From assembly GCF_037975245.1 (NCBI RefSeq), contig NC_092580.1, positions 28,177,501 through 28,241,500 of the forward strand: DNA of 64,000 nucleotides. The letters run 5' to 3'. The notes below the pieces were generated by a model that was not told the origin of the DNA, did no database searches, and saw only the letters and a program-made list of their open reading frames with translations. This document shows positions 11,900-24,800 of the stretch, in pieces. How positions within the stretch are numbered: position 1 is the first letter of the stretch; each line of letters opens with the position of its first letter. A program made the translations under genes and the position numbers. Source of the stretch: Apostichopus japonicus (lineage: Eukaryota; Echinodermata; Holothuroidea; Aspidochirotida; Stichopodidae).

Positions 11900-12366
11900 A
11901 TGACATCAATAACTCTAATGTTGCCAGATGCATTGTCAACTCATGATGTCATCAATAACTCTACTGTTGCCAGATGCATTGTCAGCTTCATATGCATGAC
12001 ATCAATAACTCTACTGTTGCCAGATGCATTGTCAGCTCATGATGTCATCAATAACGCTACTGTTGCCAGAAGCATTGTCAGCTTCATATGCATGACATCA
12101 ATAACTCTACTGTTGCCAGATGCATTGTCAGCTCATGATGACATAAAATAACTCTGTTGTCAGATGCATTGTCACTTTAATATCCATGATGACATAAAAT
12201 AACTCTACTGTTGCCAGATGCATTAATATCAGCTCATGATGTCATCAATAACTTTACTGTTGCCAGATGCATTGTCAGCTCATGATGACATCAATAACTC
12301 TAATGTTGCCAGATGCATTGTCAGCTCATGATGACATAAAATAACTCTACTGTTGCCATATGCATT
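11900..12366. repeat. 46/50-bp minisatellite with TGATGTCATCA palindromes
   Basis: Ten copies of GTTGCCAGATGCATT-type units. Their TTGCC words sit at 11921, 11967, 12017, 12063, 12113, 12157 (as TTGTC), 12211, 12260, 12306 and 12353. Spacing alternates near 46 and 50 bp, so the higher-order unit is about 96 bp. Many copies carry the CRE/AP-1-like palindrome TGATGTCATCA or TGACATCA. Confidence 0.95.
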
Positions 12367-15300
12367 CATAAATTTACCTAAATGTTACAAGTTTGATCTG
12401 AAAACTACCGAATGCTAAAAGGATGCTAAATATGCAGAAGACAATTTCCAGAAACTTTGGTAAACAATGAATGTTAGTCAACAGAATATTTACCCTTTAA
12501 AGGTAATGAGTTGTTGGCAGTTATCAGAGTAGGTGTTACCTATCAATAATGAACTGAATAAAATGCAACCAAACTGTGTTTTAATTTCTACCAAATTGCA
12601 TTGAGATTTATTTAGTTGTTTTCCAGCACAGCAGTGCACACAGTCTTCTATAGTAGTTGTGCTTATAAGCCTTTATTATTATTATAATTATTATTATGAT
12701 TATTGTTCTACTGTGTAAATATTACCACATTCCATTTCTTTGTGTGTAGTGTATGCCATAACCTAGTGTGGGAAAAGAAAAACTGACATACCCCAGTGAC
12801 CTGTCATTTAACCATGTTAAATTGATCTTTAATCTTTTAGTTTCTTTTTTATATCATTTGAACCCCTTTTCTGACCAATAATGTGAATAAATTTATGATA
12901 CATATATATCTTCTTTTTTTTGTAACATAAATCTACAGCACATTCTTCTGTGGATTAGCTAACATTTCATTATGCTAGATATGATCATTAATTCACAGCA
13001 GGAAGGCTGGGATTCACAGTCTGTCTTGTTAACTGAGCCTCACATAAACAAATTTGGGAAGATAGGCTCCACTTTTTGTCATCAGTAACCTTATATTCTG
13101 AAAATTTGTTCCAAATAGATTCACATATACCTAGTAACTTGATGATTTACGACTTCTCATTCTCACCAGCCTTAAAGTAGTATATTGAGTAGAATACTCC
13201 AAGTCTGTACGTTTATATCCAATATCAGGTAATTGATTAGTTCACATGATCAAGTTTGAAGTTAACTTTTCAAATAGTCCCCACCCCCTCCTCCCCTCCC
13301 ACCCCTTTGCCTCCTTTCATCTGTAAGATAACAAACAGTAGCAGGCATGTTTTACATCGGTACAATATTTGAAAAACCCTTTGATATGATAGTAAAGATG
13401 TTGATATTATGCAAAGTGGATGCAACTTTTTTGGTAACCAAATTGTAATAGCTAATAATGCTCTCATTAGTAATTCATTTATTTAGAACATATCTTTGTT
13501 GTTGACTGTAGTTTCAAAACCAGTAAATTTGTAAGCTATTTATACATATAATTTTCTTTTAATGTTATTTTGAGTACTATACAGACTGCAGAATTGGCAG
13601 AAGTTGTTCCCGAAGTTCCAACGACTACTTTCAAACTTAAATATCTCTAGAACTTGACTGGTTCTTTTGTCATGCTGTTAACCACACTGGACGGGTCACA
13701 CTATGTTCTGACATGCGGACAAATTTCAATAAACTCCTTTAAGTTCACGACTCTTTGATTTGATAAAGAATGTTGAAATTCCCTGATATCAGTCAAAGAA
13801 AACCAGTCAATATAAAATGGCTAGAATGCGGAATCTAAGCAGCAGGGGGTCTGGTAGGAGCTGAACCTCCCGTGTTCAAAAAGATGGTTGGGGTTGACAA
13901 GAACAGGGATTTGGGTCAAAACGAGGATAAATCTTCCACTATTAAAAAATATATAAAAATGATATTTTCTTGGGAATAAAATCGTCTTGAAATCAGATGT
14001 CCAGATATTGCAGTTGTTGACAAATTGGATGGTAGTCTTGGGTAGGAGGTGACTTTGATCCTCAGTATGTGATGAAAGCAAGTAGGATTTAATAATATAT
14101 TGTTGGAAAAATTGTAAAGATGCAAAAATATGAAAAAAACAACCATGAAAGAAAGAAAGGTGTATTTTGGTATTTGGTTTGTGCCTTTCATAATTTGAGT
14201 GGGAAAAAACAATAAAGTTCTAAAAAGCTGGCTTATAGGTCATCAGCATTGCCTCCAAATATGGTAGAAAATGAAATAAAATGTGCACTCCATATGAAAT
14301 AAAGGAGCGCTCTAACTTGAGGCTGATATGATAGCATAAAAGCAAATTGCCCATCCTGTGATATTTAAATTGCTTAATTTATAACAGTCATCAATGTCTG
14401 AGAATTATTTAAGTACTTTTTCGCAAACTTTTATCAATTTCATGACAAGTTTTAAATTCTTTGAAGCTACCACTTTGTGGATGATTACTAAATATGTTTA
14501 AGAGCAGAAGGGGGATGTCGGGAGGGGGTAAGCATAGGGGCACAAAGGGGGCCCATACCCCATATGGACATGCAATCAGGCTCTTTGTTCGCACAGCCGT
14601 CTCTGGCTCCAGCTTGTGTCACTCGCATCACATGCCCCTCCCCCTTCCCCCTCAACCCCCCTCCCCAAATGTTGTTCTCATGTGGCTGTGCTGCTCTCCT
14701 CTGATCTAATCTACATACAAGTAGATCACCCATTCAGACAGATTTTTTTCAAATGAATTTGTAACTACTTTTGTTAGTAAAGTGGGACCTCGGTACACCT
14801 GTATTGGCACCTAATTTACCACAGTGTACCTATCTTTCTGGTGGAAGGGGGTTGGGGTGGGGGGGGGCTGGCTGCAAAATAAAACAATGAATTAACCCTC
14901 TCTGACTCTGTCAGTGGGTAAATGAATGTTTATATTAATAAACTTTCAATCGGTTGCATATCATATATTAAATCAATTGTCTGCCCAGAAACCTGAGGCA
15001 AAGTATCTCCATGAAATACCTGGGGGGATGTTTATATTTTATAAACAGGGGAATTGGCTTGGGTTTATGGAGTAGAATTTTCCAAATATGCTGGAAGACA
15101 AAGTATTATGTTTATTTAATTTGAAAAGGAATGTCCTGTTACCATGGAAACAAGCTAACAGTTTTCCAAGCATCATCATCATCAACTGTTGCATTCCCAC
15201 AAAGCATAAATCAAGGTTAGGAAACTGGTTATAAACCAAATGATTTTTTTTTATCCTTTTTACACCCAAGTCACAGACATATTACTTATCAGCCAACATG

Positions 15301-16307
15301 TGGCTCTTAGCTTAAGTTTTAATTGCCTCACACACACACACATACACGCACACACACACACACATATAGTGTATAAGAACAAGAGTGACATATTTTGATA
15401 CAATCGAACTTGTCACAAGTGAATAGTACAAAGCCCAAGAAACCCTCAAAGAAGTATTGAGTTTATATAATTATTGAGTATGTGTGTGTTGTTGTGTGTA
15501 TAAACAATCAGCCTCATCTATTGATACTGTTTGGCATGTTCGGCATACCAGTAATTGTCGACATTCTACGGCCTGTTTTTTGTAAAGCTTTACCAACAGA
15601 ATTTTAACTCTTGTTATAACTGTTTACCAAGTGTCGATATTTTAACAATGGCGGTGGTTCCTCAATGACGTCAGAAACATACCGTAGGGTACGTACTATT
15701 TTTAAATACAGAGAATCTTTTGTGGTAATGGCACACAAATGATGCCTGGCGGCGTGGGAAGATTTTTTTCCCTTTTATTAAATTTCAATCGTACATGTAT
15801 ACCAACTGTTTATTAATTAAATGGTTGTATTTATTGGTGAAGCTTGCACAGAAACCGCCCTCTTCTATTTTTGTCATTCAAAAGAGTACAATTAATGTAA
15901 GCGAGCTGCATACCGAATTCTGTTTTTTTTACCCCATTAAGATCAATAAGCCAATAAATGATGCCATTCAGTTCTACCAACTTTTTTTGGGTTTTTGTCG
16001 CACTGACACACGTTTTGATATAGGCTAGTCCTATGTGAGCGGTTGAACACTACAAGTCAAGGATCAATACATTATCTTCACTAGAGAGTGAAGCAAGTCT
16101 TCCAGGGCAAAGGTCAATTTCCTTCATGCAAGTATCAACTTAACTTAGAGAGACAGCCTGCGTTTAGCTCGTCAAAGATTAAATATAAATTTAAGGACTA
16201 CTGGAAGTGTAATCTAATTTTGGTTCTGCATGTTATCGCTGACAATGTGTTGCTTCACCGAGGACGTTTACCTCCTCCTTCAGAAGGTACATTGCTAGGG
16301 GTGACGG
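12367..16307. other. Intergenic, low-complexity tracts only
   Basis: Holds an ATT-rich microsatellite near 12671-12703, a CA microsatellite at 15327-15368, G- and C-rich runs near 13280-13318, 14510-14665 and 14846-14868, and a perfect TGACGTCA at 15666. No gene was recognised. Confidence 0.7.
15327..15368. repeat. CA dinucleotide microsatellite
   Basis: Two runs of CA separated by TACACG. Confidence 0.95.
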
Positions 16308-16613
16308 TCATTCTTCGAATCTTCCAAGTTCCTCAAAGGCTTTTCTTTTTACTTCTCCATCTCCTGCCCAGAGAGGAGGAGGAAGCAGGTCTTTATCAAG
16401 AATCTAAATGATGTGGACAATGCTAACACTGATATTGCTAAGATTAGCTACAGTTTGGACAGACTGTGAATCCTCAAGGTGCTTAGCAACCAGAAACCGC
16501 CAAGCATACTTCAGCTGCACTGCATACTTCACATACACATCATTGATGTGAACCAACTGCTCGGCCGTCTTTGGTTCTTCATTGTCTGCATACGGGCTGT
16601 GTAGACAATTCAT
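16308..16613 (-). pseudogene. Protein-like fragment of unknown gene, broken by an in-frame stop
   Basis: One minus-strand frame encodes PYADNEEPKTAEQLVHIND, then YAVQLKYAWRFLVAKHLEDS, and reaches a TAG at 16404. It then continues in the same frame for 31 more protein-like codons (DKDLLPPPLWAGDGEVKRK) to a TGA at 16308. Balanced amino-acid use on both sides of the stop suggests a decayed coding piece, perhaps a retrocopy or lost exon. I do not recognise the family. Chance is not excluded. Confidence 0.35.
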
Positions 16614-17499
16614 GTTTGTTTGTCAGTTACGAAAGACACTGCATACTTGGAATATGCATCAAGGTTGCTGGATATCACAAAAAGCCAACCATAAGGTTGT
16701 TTGGTGTTTGCGCTGCCAAATTCAAGTGCATGCTACTGTCAATGTCCGTTGCTATATACCCGTCAATTTCTTGATAGTAAAAGATATTTTATTTTTTTCA
16801 AGCAAATATGGACCATGTAAAGCAATATGTTACTTTTTAGCGGGTAAGCAAGTGTATGGGAATGACAGGGCCAGAGTTGGCAAATGAATGTGAAATGAGG
16901 ATCTTATTCAAACCTTCATTTTAGCCATCTTGGGATATTAACAGGAATGTTCCAAAAAGGGCAAAGGTCTTGAAAGAAAGTGCAGAGGTGTTGTGATAGG
17001 TGGTTCATTGAACCAAGGCCCGTATTGAGCCAGCCTCCCCCACCCCCCCCCCCACCCCTCCCCACTCATATTGAACTGTCAGTCAAGTAAGGTCCTGAAG
17101 ATAGCTAAGACACTACTTTGTGTTTACATGTATGGTCTGTGTGAAATGCAGTTTAGATGAAGTAAGGGCCGTTAAGGGCCCTAGTTCTCACTCTTGAACC
17201 AGGGCCCCTGAAACCCAAATTGCTAAGCCACTGAGAAAGTGGTAACACTACAACTTATATATCATTGTGAATTAAAATTCCCCCTATACTGCACTTTCTA
17301 TTACAAAGTAAGAATAAACCAAAAGTGGTAAGGCATACCCACCTCCTTAACATATCCCCCTCCCCTGCCTCCCCTCCCCTGCCACATTCCCCACAACAGA
17401 CATTCCTAACTCCTTACTTACTCAACACAATCTGATACTGCATGTTTGGATAACCATTTGGATAACCATTAGATGGTTAAATGATGCACATGTTGCAAC

Positions 17500-18110
17500 A
17501 ACTGCAACATACAGCATTGAAGGGATATTCTGATAGACTGAAGTCCATTGTTTAGTCAAATTACTATAATTTGTCTGCTACTTTATGTCAAAACTGTATC
17601 ATTTTTAGCAATTTGTATCATGGTGATTTTTAGCATTTTAAATTTGGTGATTTATTTTAATTTTAATGCATCTGGCAATAGCAGTACTAGATAATAGTGA
17701 TGTCGTCATGGCAATTCCAACTTAAAATGTCCTTGTGTTTCTTAGTGTACAAATAAATTAATTTATCCAACATAAAGGAAAATAATATTCTTAGTTTCTT
17801 ACATATGAGTTGCATAGTGATCCAATTCTAAAATGCAGAGAACATTGACAAGTATGAAAAGCAAACTTCCCAAATGCATCACATTTCCAAGCCTAACTAT
17901 GGAACAACTTTATATAAAGTAATGCTTAAGACCAGCACCTGCCATAATGACATTCCATCCAGACGATACTTAAGTCCACTTCCTGGACTTCTTAAAGAAA
18001 TAATTCATCTGTTAACAATAATTTACATTGAACCAATATCTAGAGTTAGAAACAAGAAATTGTGATGGGAGTTTTCAACTAACAGTATCATAGAAATAAC
18101 TTTTCTTTTT
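17500..18110 (+). repeat. Unclassified interspersed repeat, copy B
   Basis: Partner of copy A at 10860-11420, in the same orientation. The best-matching parts are 17515-17600 and 18020-18090. Confidence 0.65.
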
Positions 18111-21100
18111 CATGTGTCACTTTACCTGTAATTGTTATATCCCTTTAAAACTATTGCAATGATTCTATACAATCAAAAGGAAAGAAGAAACAAATAAATA
18201 TCACAAGATGATGAACATATTTTTCTTCAAGTTCCATTTCTGGATGTGATGTATTTTTAGCTTGTTTCATGAAGGATTACAATTAGCTGTACCTGTAATT
18301 AAGCTAGCTCATTTAAGACATAAAAACAATTCATTTTTTTTCAAAAAACACAAAACAAAGAAAAACGTAGTATATATGGTTTTGACTCTCTCGTATGTAC
18401 AATATTTACACTTTTGTGTTCTTAATCCTATTTCTGGAATTTTTTTTTTTTTAAGAACAAAAACATGTGGAATTTTAATCTAATGGTTTAAACCATTAGA
18501 GAAAGTAAAATAAATACTGGCGTGATACCTCTCTTAACCAATCAAAATCCTCAAAAGTGACAGAAATTTTTAGCTCTCAAAACAAAATAAGACATTTTTA
18601 AAGTTTAAATATATGTGTATCTTTCTACATTTTGTTTTTAGGAATTTGAAACTTTTTAGGAATTTGAAGTTTTATGAAGAGGCAATAATCTGACGTGTTA
18701 TATAATAGCCTCTAGTGTGATTGAGACGAACAAAAGTGATACACCATTCTCATGTTTAATAACAGTAGGAATATCAAACAAGGAAAGAGAAACTAAACAT
18801 TCGTTAGTATACATGACATAAGTAACTGGAACTTTTGACATATATTCATGCAATTATTGCAACAATTTAACATGAAAAGGCAAATTAATTTCATCTTGTC
18901 AACTTTTGGTACAAATGCAGTTTGTACTCCTTTAAGGTCACTGTTTATGTTTGCTTGACATTTTAAGTCTAAAAACTTACACAAGTGAAGATTGCAATTT
19001 CTCAAACTGAGACTTTCTCTGAGATTTTGCATGAAATTATCATCCAACCTTTGGGCTACAAAGATGAACTAATGCAACCCTCATCATTGTCCCAGGCATC
19101 TTTTTCATATATTCAGATTTAGACATGCACATGATTTAAAATACCAATATAGCCAAGTCACAAGCTTTCTCAGTTACAATGGCTGTAAGGTGTTACCCTA
19201 ATCTTTTTGAACAAGATAAATATATAATGCCAAATCTACCCTACTTTCTAACTCCCATAGCGCCCTCACTCCCACAGCACCCCCTCCCCATCCCCCTTCC
19301 TTTAGCCTGTGTGTGTCCACTTAGTACCTATAAGATACTCTCACTGATATTACTTCCATCTGCATCGGTCTAAATGTAGGTAAATTGAGTGCAGTAACAT
19401 AACCTGGACAAAGGTAAGTGAATGACACAATACTGACTCTTTATTCCAACTAATGCATATTCATAGGATAATTAGTAGTCTTACAATTACTAACAAAGCA
19501 CATCAACTATCACTTCAAGTGCTTCCTTTTCATGTGTTTCTTCGAATTTCATTCTCTACCAATCCGAGCATGTGAATCTCCTGTTAATAAAGATATAAAA
19601 AATTTAAAATTAAAAAGGGTACATGCAAACAAAATATTTGTTTTCACTTTATCACCTTTAAAGGGTGTGAAGACTTGCGCACAAAGAAACGTCTGATGGG
19701 TAATCTGAGTTTCGAATGAGGTGTAACAGAAGTGTTAGACACCACCATCGATCCCAGAAACTACACACACAGCTTGCTACCGTCGGTAATTAGACACTAG
19801 TGTACAGTCAGTACATACAGCTGGGGTCAATACCCACAGCACCGTATACAAACGATACAGCGATGGACATCTCAGGTCCAGTTAAAGATAACAAGGTATC
19901 ACGTTTCATTACTGTCTGCATTTTGTAGCAACAATAAAAAAAACTTCACTTGCAAGCAATGGCCAGTTAACTTTTTCAGAGGGCAGCATGCGGTTTGGGG
20001 CGAGTCTTCAATGCCTTTAATAGATTGATAAAATTGGAAACCTATTACATACACCTTTTAATCCCCAAAACCATTTACTACACGCTGCCATTCACAGACA
20101 AGTCAATAAATTTTAATATCCAGATGGGGAAAAAACAAGTTTCCACATATGTATATAATATTTTTCTTAACATTTGGAAAAAAAACAAAGAAACAATGTT
20201 TTAAATTCTGCAATTAACAAAGCTTTAATACCAATTAAAATCCCTTCTAATTAAATGTCATTTCCATATTCACCCTATTTATACAAAAAGAAGGTAAGCC
20301 ATCATAAGATCCAGAATATTAATTTACACAGAAACAACCTGTCACCATAAAAAAGCGAGACAAAAAAGAAAATATTTCTCTAGTTTAAGGATCCAATCCA
20401 GGAAATATAAAATAAGCAAACAAGGCATAAAAAATCTGAGAATATCAGAAATTTTTTGCAGTTTACACAGAGTGGCAAGATTATGTTCTCAATCTATAAA
20501 GTGACTTTTTTCCCCCTCCACTTTACATGTTTTCTTCCTCATAAATTAAACATTCGTTAATTTTCTACCGTTACTGATCTTTTCTGTACTATCCAGCTAC
20601 AGTAGCAAATCATCAACAAAACTTTCATCACCAGCCAAAGAGTTTCTCAAGTTTCTTAGACTGACCGACATATTTAAGATTCTTTTTATTCGATATGTGC
20701 TGAAATTAATCCAATAAATTATCACACAATTAATTTTGATGAATATGCATGAATATCTCTACCGGATAAAGTGAATTGAACCTACGTCCTGCTGAGAATG
20801 AAAGCAAATATCAAATTTAAGATCATTTAATATTTATCAAAATTGATGATTATTCATTGTGAGCTGTAATTAAACCAACAAATTTTCACAATTAATATTA
20901 CTGAATATTCATGACTGTGTTGCTATTGGATATGGTGAATCAGATTCTACTCCCTGGTGAGAATGAAAAAAAAAATATTCATCTGGTGAGAATGAAAAAA
21001 GCAATTATTTATCAAATACAAGATTGAACTGTATGATAAACTCCTTGAATCACTTTTAAGAATTGGCCCTCAAGTCTTTGTTCACCTCTCCACACACCCC

Positions 21101-21494
21101 ACCCCCACTCCCGTCAGGCCCTCTATTCATTTATCACTGGCCAGATTTGTACCTTGAGCCAATAACCAAAGTGTATCAAGGTTTTATTCTGCTTTGAAAG
21201 CCTTCATGTCATACTGGATGTATTACTAGTCATATTTTGTTCAACACAAAGCAGAGACATTTATAGATAACCGATTCCCAAAGTAGGCTTTTGGAACATG
21301 ATGGGAGCATTTCACAGATAAATAGCATGTCAATACTACACACAGTCAGGATAAAAAATAAAAAATTACAGAAACACTGTACAACACTCCATCATCTTCT
21401 GTACATTCAACAAGCAGCAACACTCAACAAATAGCTGTACTATTTATGAATATTCATTGACCAACATTCGTATTCATCAACAGTTTTCCATAAC
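18111..21494. other. VGLL4: Between repeat copy B and VGLL4; probable VGLL4 3' UTR at right
   Basis: The VGLL4 3' UTR must extend leftward from 21494. Minus-strand AATAAA words occur at 21183-21188, near 20685 and near 19440, and the sequence does not decide between them. A perfect 20-bp palindrome lies at 18480-18499. About 20695-20990 is a diverged tandem duplication with a period of about 167 bp, sharing the word GAGAATGAAA. Segment 19680-19960 is less AT-rich than its surroundings. No other gene was seen. Confidence 0.55.
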
Positions 21495-21832
21495 TCATGA
21501 AGAAACGAAAGATGTATGTTTAAAGACTTGCGAGGTGAGAGCAGCTGGAGAGGGCGTGTTTGGGGGCGATGCTGGGTTGGCCGTGGGGGCGCCCGGTTCC
21601 ATCTCCGTCTTGATTCGACTCCATTTATCTCCCAGAGCCTTAGCGAAGTGATCGTCCACTGATCCTGAAATGGAGACGGGAGGGGATGTTGCGGGCAGGG
21701 AAGCAGAGGCCGGAGGGGTCAAGGGCATGACCTCGACAGGTGACCTCGAAGGACTGACCCCCAGAGGTTTCTCCTCTCGGTAATTCTGACCTAAGCTCCG
21801 TCTGAAATGTTCTTCGATCTCGTCGCAGACCT
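21495..21832 (-). CDS. VGLL4: VGLL4 exon 4 with both TDU motifs
   Basis: 338 nt after the acceptor ctttgcag. It encodes IEEHFRRSLGQNY and SVDDHFAKALGDKWSRIK, the two TEAD-binding TDU motifs. A proline/alanine/serine-rich tail follows, with the stop at 21495-21497. Confidence 0.96.
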
Positions 21833-24800
21833 CTGCAAAGAAGGAAAAAAAAGGATTCTTGATCGAGGAAAATTTCAGATAGAGGTTGGGCTGAATTGAG
21901 GCGAGGGTTGAACTAAGGGGGGGGTCAGGGGGTTAGTTATTAAATATCAACATCAGAATGAAAATAAAGGAAACTTATATGGAAGATAATATGCAAAACA
22001 TATTATGTTTTAATACTGACTGTTTCATGGATACGACCTGACCAGAAAGTTAAGTGACTAGCAACATGGTTTCCATTTAATTACTCTTGAAAGATGATTT
22101 TTAAGTGTTTAGCTGATAAGTAACAGCAGATTACAGAAAGGTACAGTAAGCATAAGTTTACATTGAGGTTTTGGTCAGCCACACATCCACTAACTACTTG
22201 ACCATGGAAAAAAAATGCTTGTGCCTTCAATGTTAAGACGCCTTGTACGATAAAAATTAGTGGTTTTAGGCTTCCAGGAACATTCAAAAAAATTCCAGAC
22301 ACATTAAAAGAGATGCCATGTGCTATTTTGCATATATTTTTACTCTCAAAAGTTTATGTTTTGATGTTTTAACTTTAAAGGTACTATTGTAAATGTTGAA
22401 TTTTATGCCTTCCACTCACAATAAACTGGTATGGAGCATAACATGTTGTTTATGCTGCCATCATGAATAATTGAATATTCATAAATACTGAGAAAATGTC
22501 TTAGTACTGATACATAGCATAACAACTTAGTATGCTGTAATTTTGACTGTTTTATGCATACTACCTAATTAGAAAGTTAAGTGAGGAATTAAAGTAAATA
22601 CAGAAAAATATATTTTTGTGCAGACGACACTGATCTACTTCACAAGCTTGGCATTGTCCCATAACTGCCCTACCACCCCACTCCCCTCCCCATTCAGATG
22701 TATTTTTTTCAGATATTTACCTAACCAGTAAGGCACCCAAGGGTGATGCCATACTACTTGTTCATTGTCATTCATTAAAAAACAAGTAAATTGACAATAT
22801 AACCAAATTTTGTTTCCATATTGCATGTTTTGTTCTTTCTTAACGTCATCCCTTTTTTATCGTTAGCACTAGATCACATATTGGCATAACATTGTACCCA
22901 CTGACCATTTCAGGGATTTTGGTAATAGCACTTAAAGGTAGGCTGTATTGGCCCCAAATATGCTAGATATTCAAATATGGTCACTTTGGTCCAAATCCTA
23001 AAAACTGTTTTTATTACAACTTTCGAGGATATTTTCCACAATTAGACATTCAGTCATCTTGTGTGTTCCTTAAAAATGTCTGAGAACAATTTGGAGAGTA
23101 AAGACCTCCAGAAAAGTACTTTTTGAAAACTTCTAGCAATTATAGCATACTATAATTTGGGGCCTATACTGACTACCTTTAAAGTAACACCACAAAATAC
23201 TCTTTTATCTCTGTGACACTGAGTATTGAACTATTGACTACAGACTATGTCATATCACTTTAAGAATCTGAATAAGGAAAAAATCTTTCATGGTGTCATA
23301 ACTTTGCTGACATCATATCCTTTTACAAAAAGAAATACTTTTAAAGCCAGTTTCATGTCAAAAAGTCTGCTTTCTCTACTGAACACAATCCTGAATTATT
23401 AAAAACACCCCAGCAAGAAGGGGATGGATGGAGTTATCAAATAAAAGTCACTTGATGGAGCTGATACTAAAACAGAAGTGGCAGCTTTGCTCTCCAAGTT
23501 TAGCAACCTATCATTTCCAATTTCCTGCTGCTCACATTCCAACAAAATTCCCAGTCCATGTCTCTCTCTCTGAAAAAGGTCAAAATTCCTTCTTTCCATA
23601 GACGACTTGTTGTGTTATGATGCTTTTTTTTTCAAAATCCCACTTCCTGAATTAGATTATTCCACTTGTGGAGTTTTTTTTTTTTTGTGGAGTGACAGTA
23701 CCAGTCCTACCACTAATCTTTTTGGTTAATGGTGGGGGGTCATGGGGGTCACACTAAGAATGTCAAGCATGCTAAGTTTTTATGCTTAAAATCTTCCAAG
23801 ACTTCCAAGTCTTGGCAGGGTTAGTAATCCTAGTTTATGGTTAAAATAGAGGAGAAAGAAAGAGAGAGACTGTCTATCTGAAAACACACAGGGCAAGAAA
23901 GAGAGATCCATAAATAGTTGAAATACAGATACTACAGAAATATGGGGTTCCTATTTTCAAAACAAGTTCATATCACTTCCACAAAAGGAAAATAGTACTT
24001 ATCCCTGGATATTCTAGAAAGACCATTTCTGGTCGGGTAGACTGACTGAGTTATTACTACATTTCCCATTGTCTCAAGTATTTTTTTTTTTTTTGCAATT
24101 GATTACTGGCAGGCTTTAAAATTACTTTTGTCCACAGCTGTTTTCTTGCCCTTGTGAATATTCAATACCTCACTGAGTATTACACAAGATTGGAATTAGA
24201 AAACTAGTATATGAAAATGACTGTTGGAAGACTACTGCAGCAAAACTCAACCTACAATTCGGTACTGATTTTCCAGCATTGCAACAGATTAGTAGCATAT
24301 GAAACACTAATAATTAGCTGCTTGATAAATTCTTACAAAACGAGAAGCTGTCATAAAGTACCTGATGGTTTCCCAGCAGCAGCATCTACATGAAAGTTTT
24401 CCAGTCTAGAATTCCGTAATCCATTTCTCCGGTTTTCCCGGTCCACGTGGCCGTTCTCCCTCCCGTCTTGGTGGTGGTCCTTCGACGTAGAGGGGGCTTT
24501 GTTGATGACCGAGGGCCTGCTCTGCTGGCGCATGTCCAGGATGAAAGCAGGATGCATGGGAGGAGGAGGGGAACCGAGTGGAATGTGAGAGACGAGGCTG
24601 GAACTACTGGGAGGAGGAAATGCTGGGTTTAAGGATGGAATGCCCACAAATTCATTGGCTTCATGTCTCACTGTGCTGATGATACTGAAATGCAAATAAA
24701 AAAATTAAAAAATATTTGTCAAACCTTCTTTCCAAAAATTTAAATTTTGTTTCTCAGTTTGAAGTACTTTTTGGGAGGGTTTGAATAGATAGGCCTGCCA

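Larger units (their letters stand above)
21833..24361 (-). other. VGLL4: VGLL4 intron 3: repeat copy and TTAA element
   Basis: 2.5-kb intron holding repeat copy 22053-22525 and the TTAA-flanked element 22936-23178. The rest is AT-rich, with short T runs and nothing recognised. Confidence 0.8.

Noticed and set aside
11822-12151. 109-codon frame
   Set aside because: It is translation of the 46/50-bp minisatellite.
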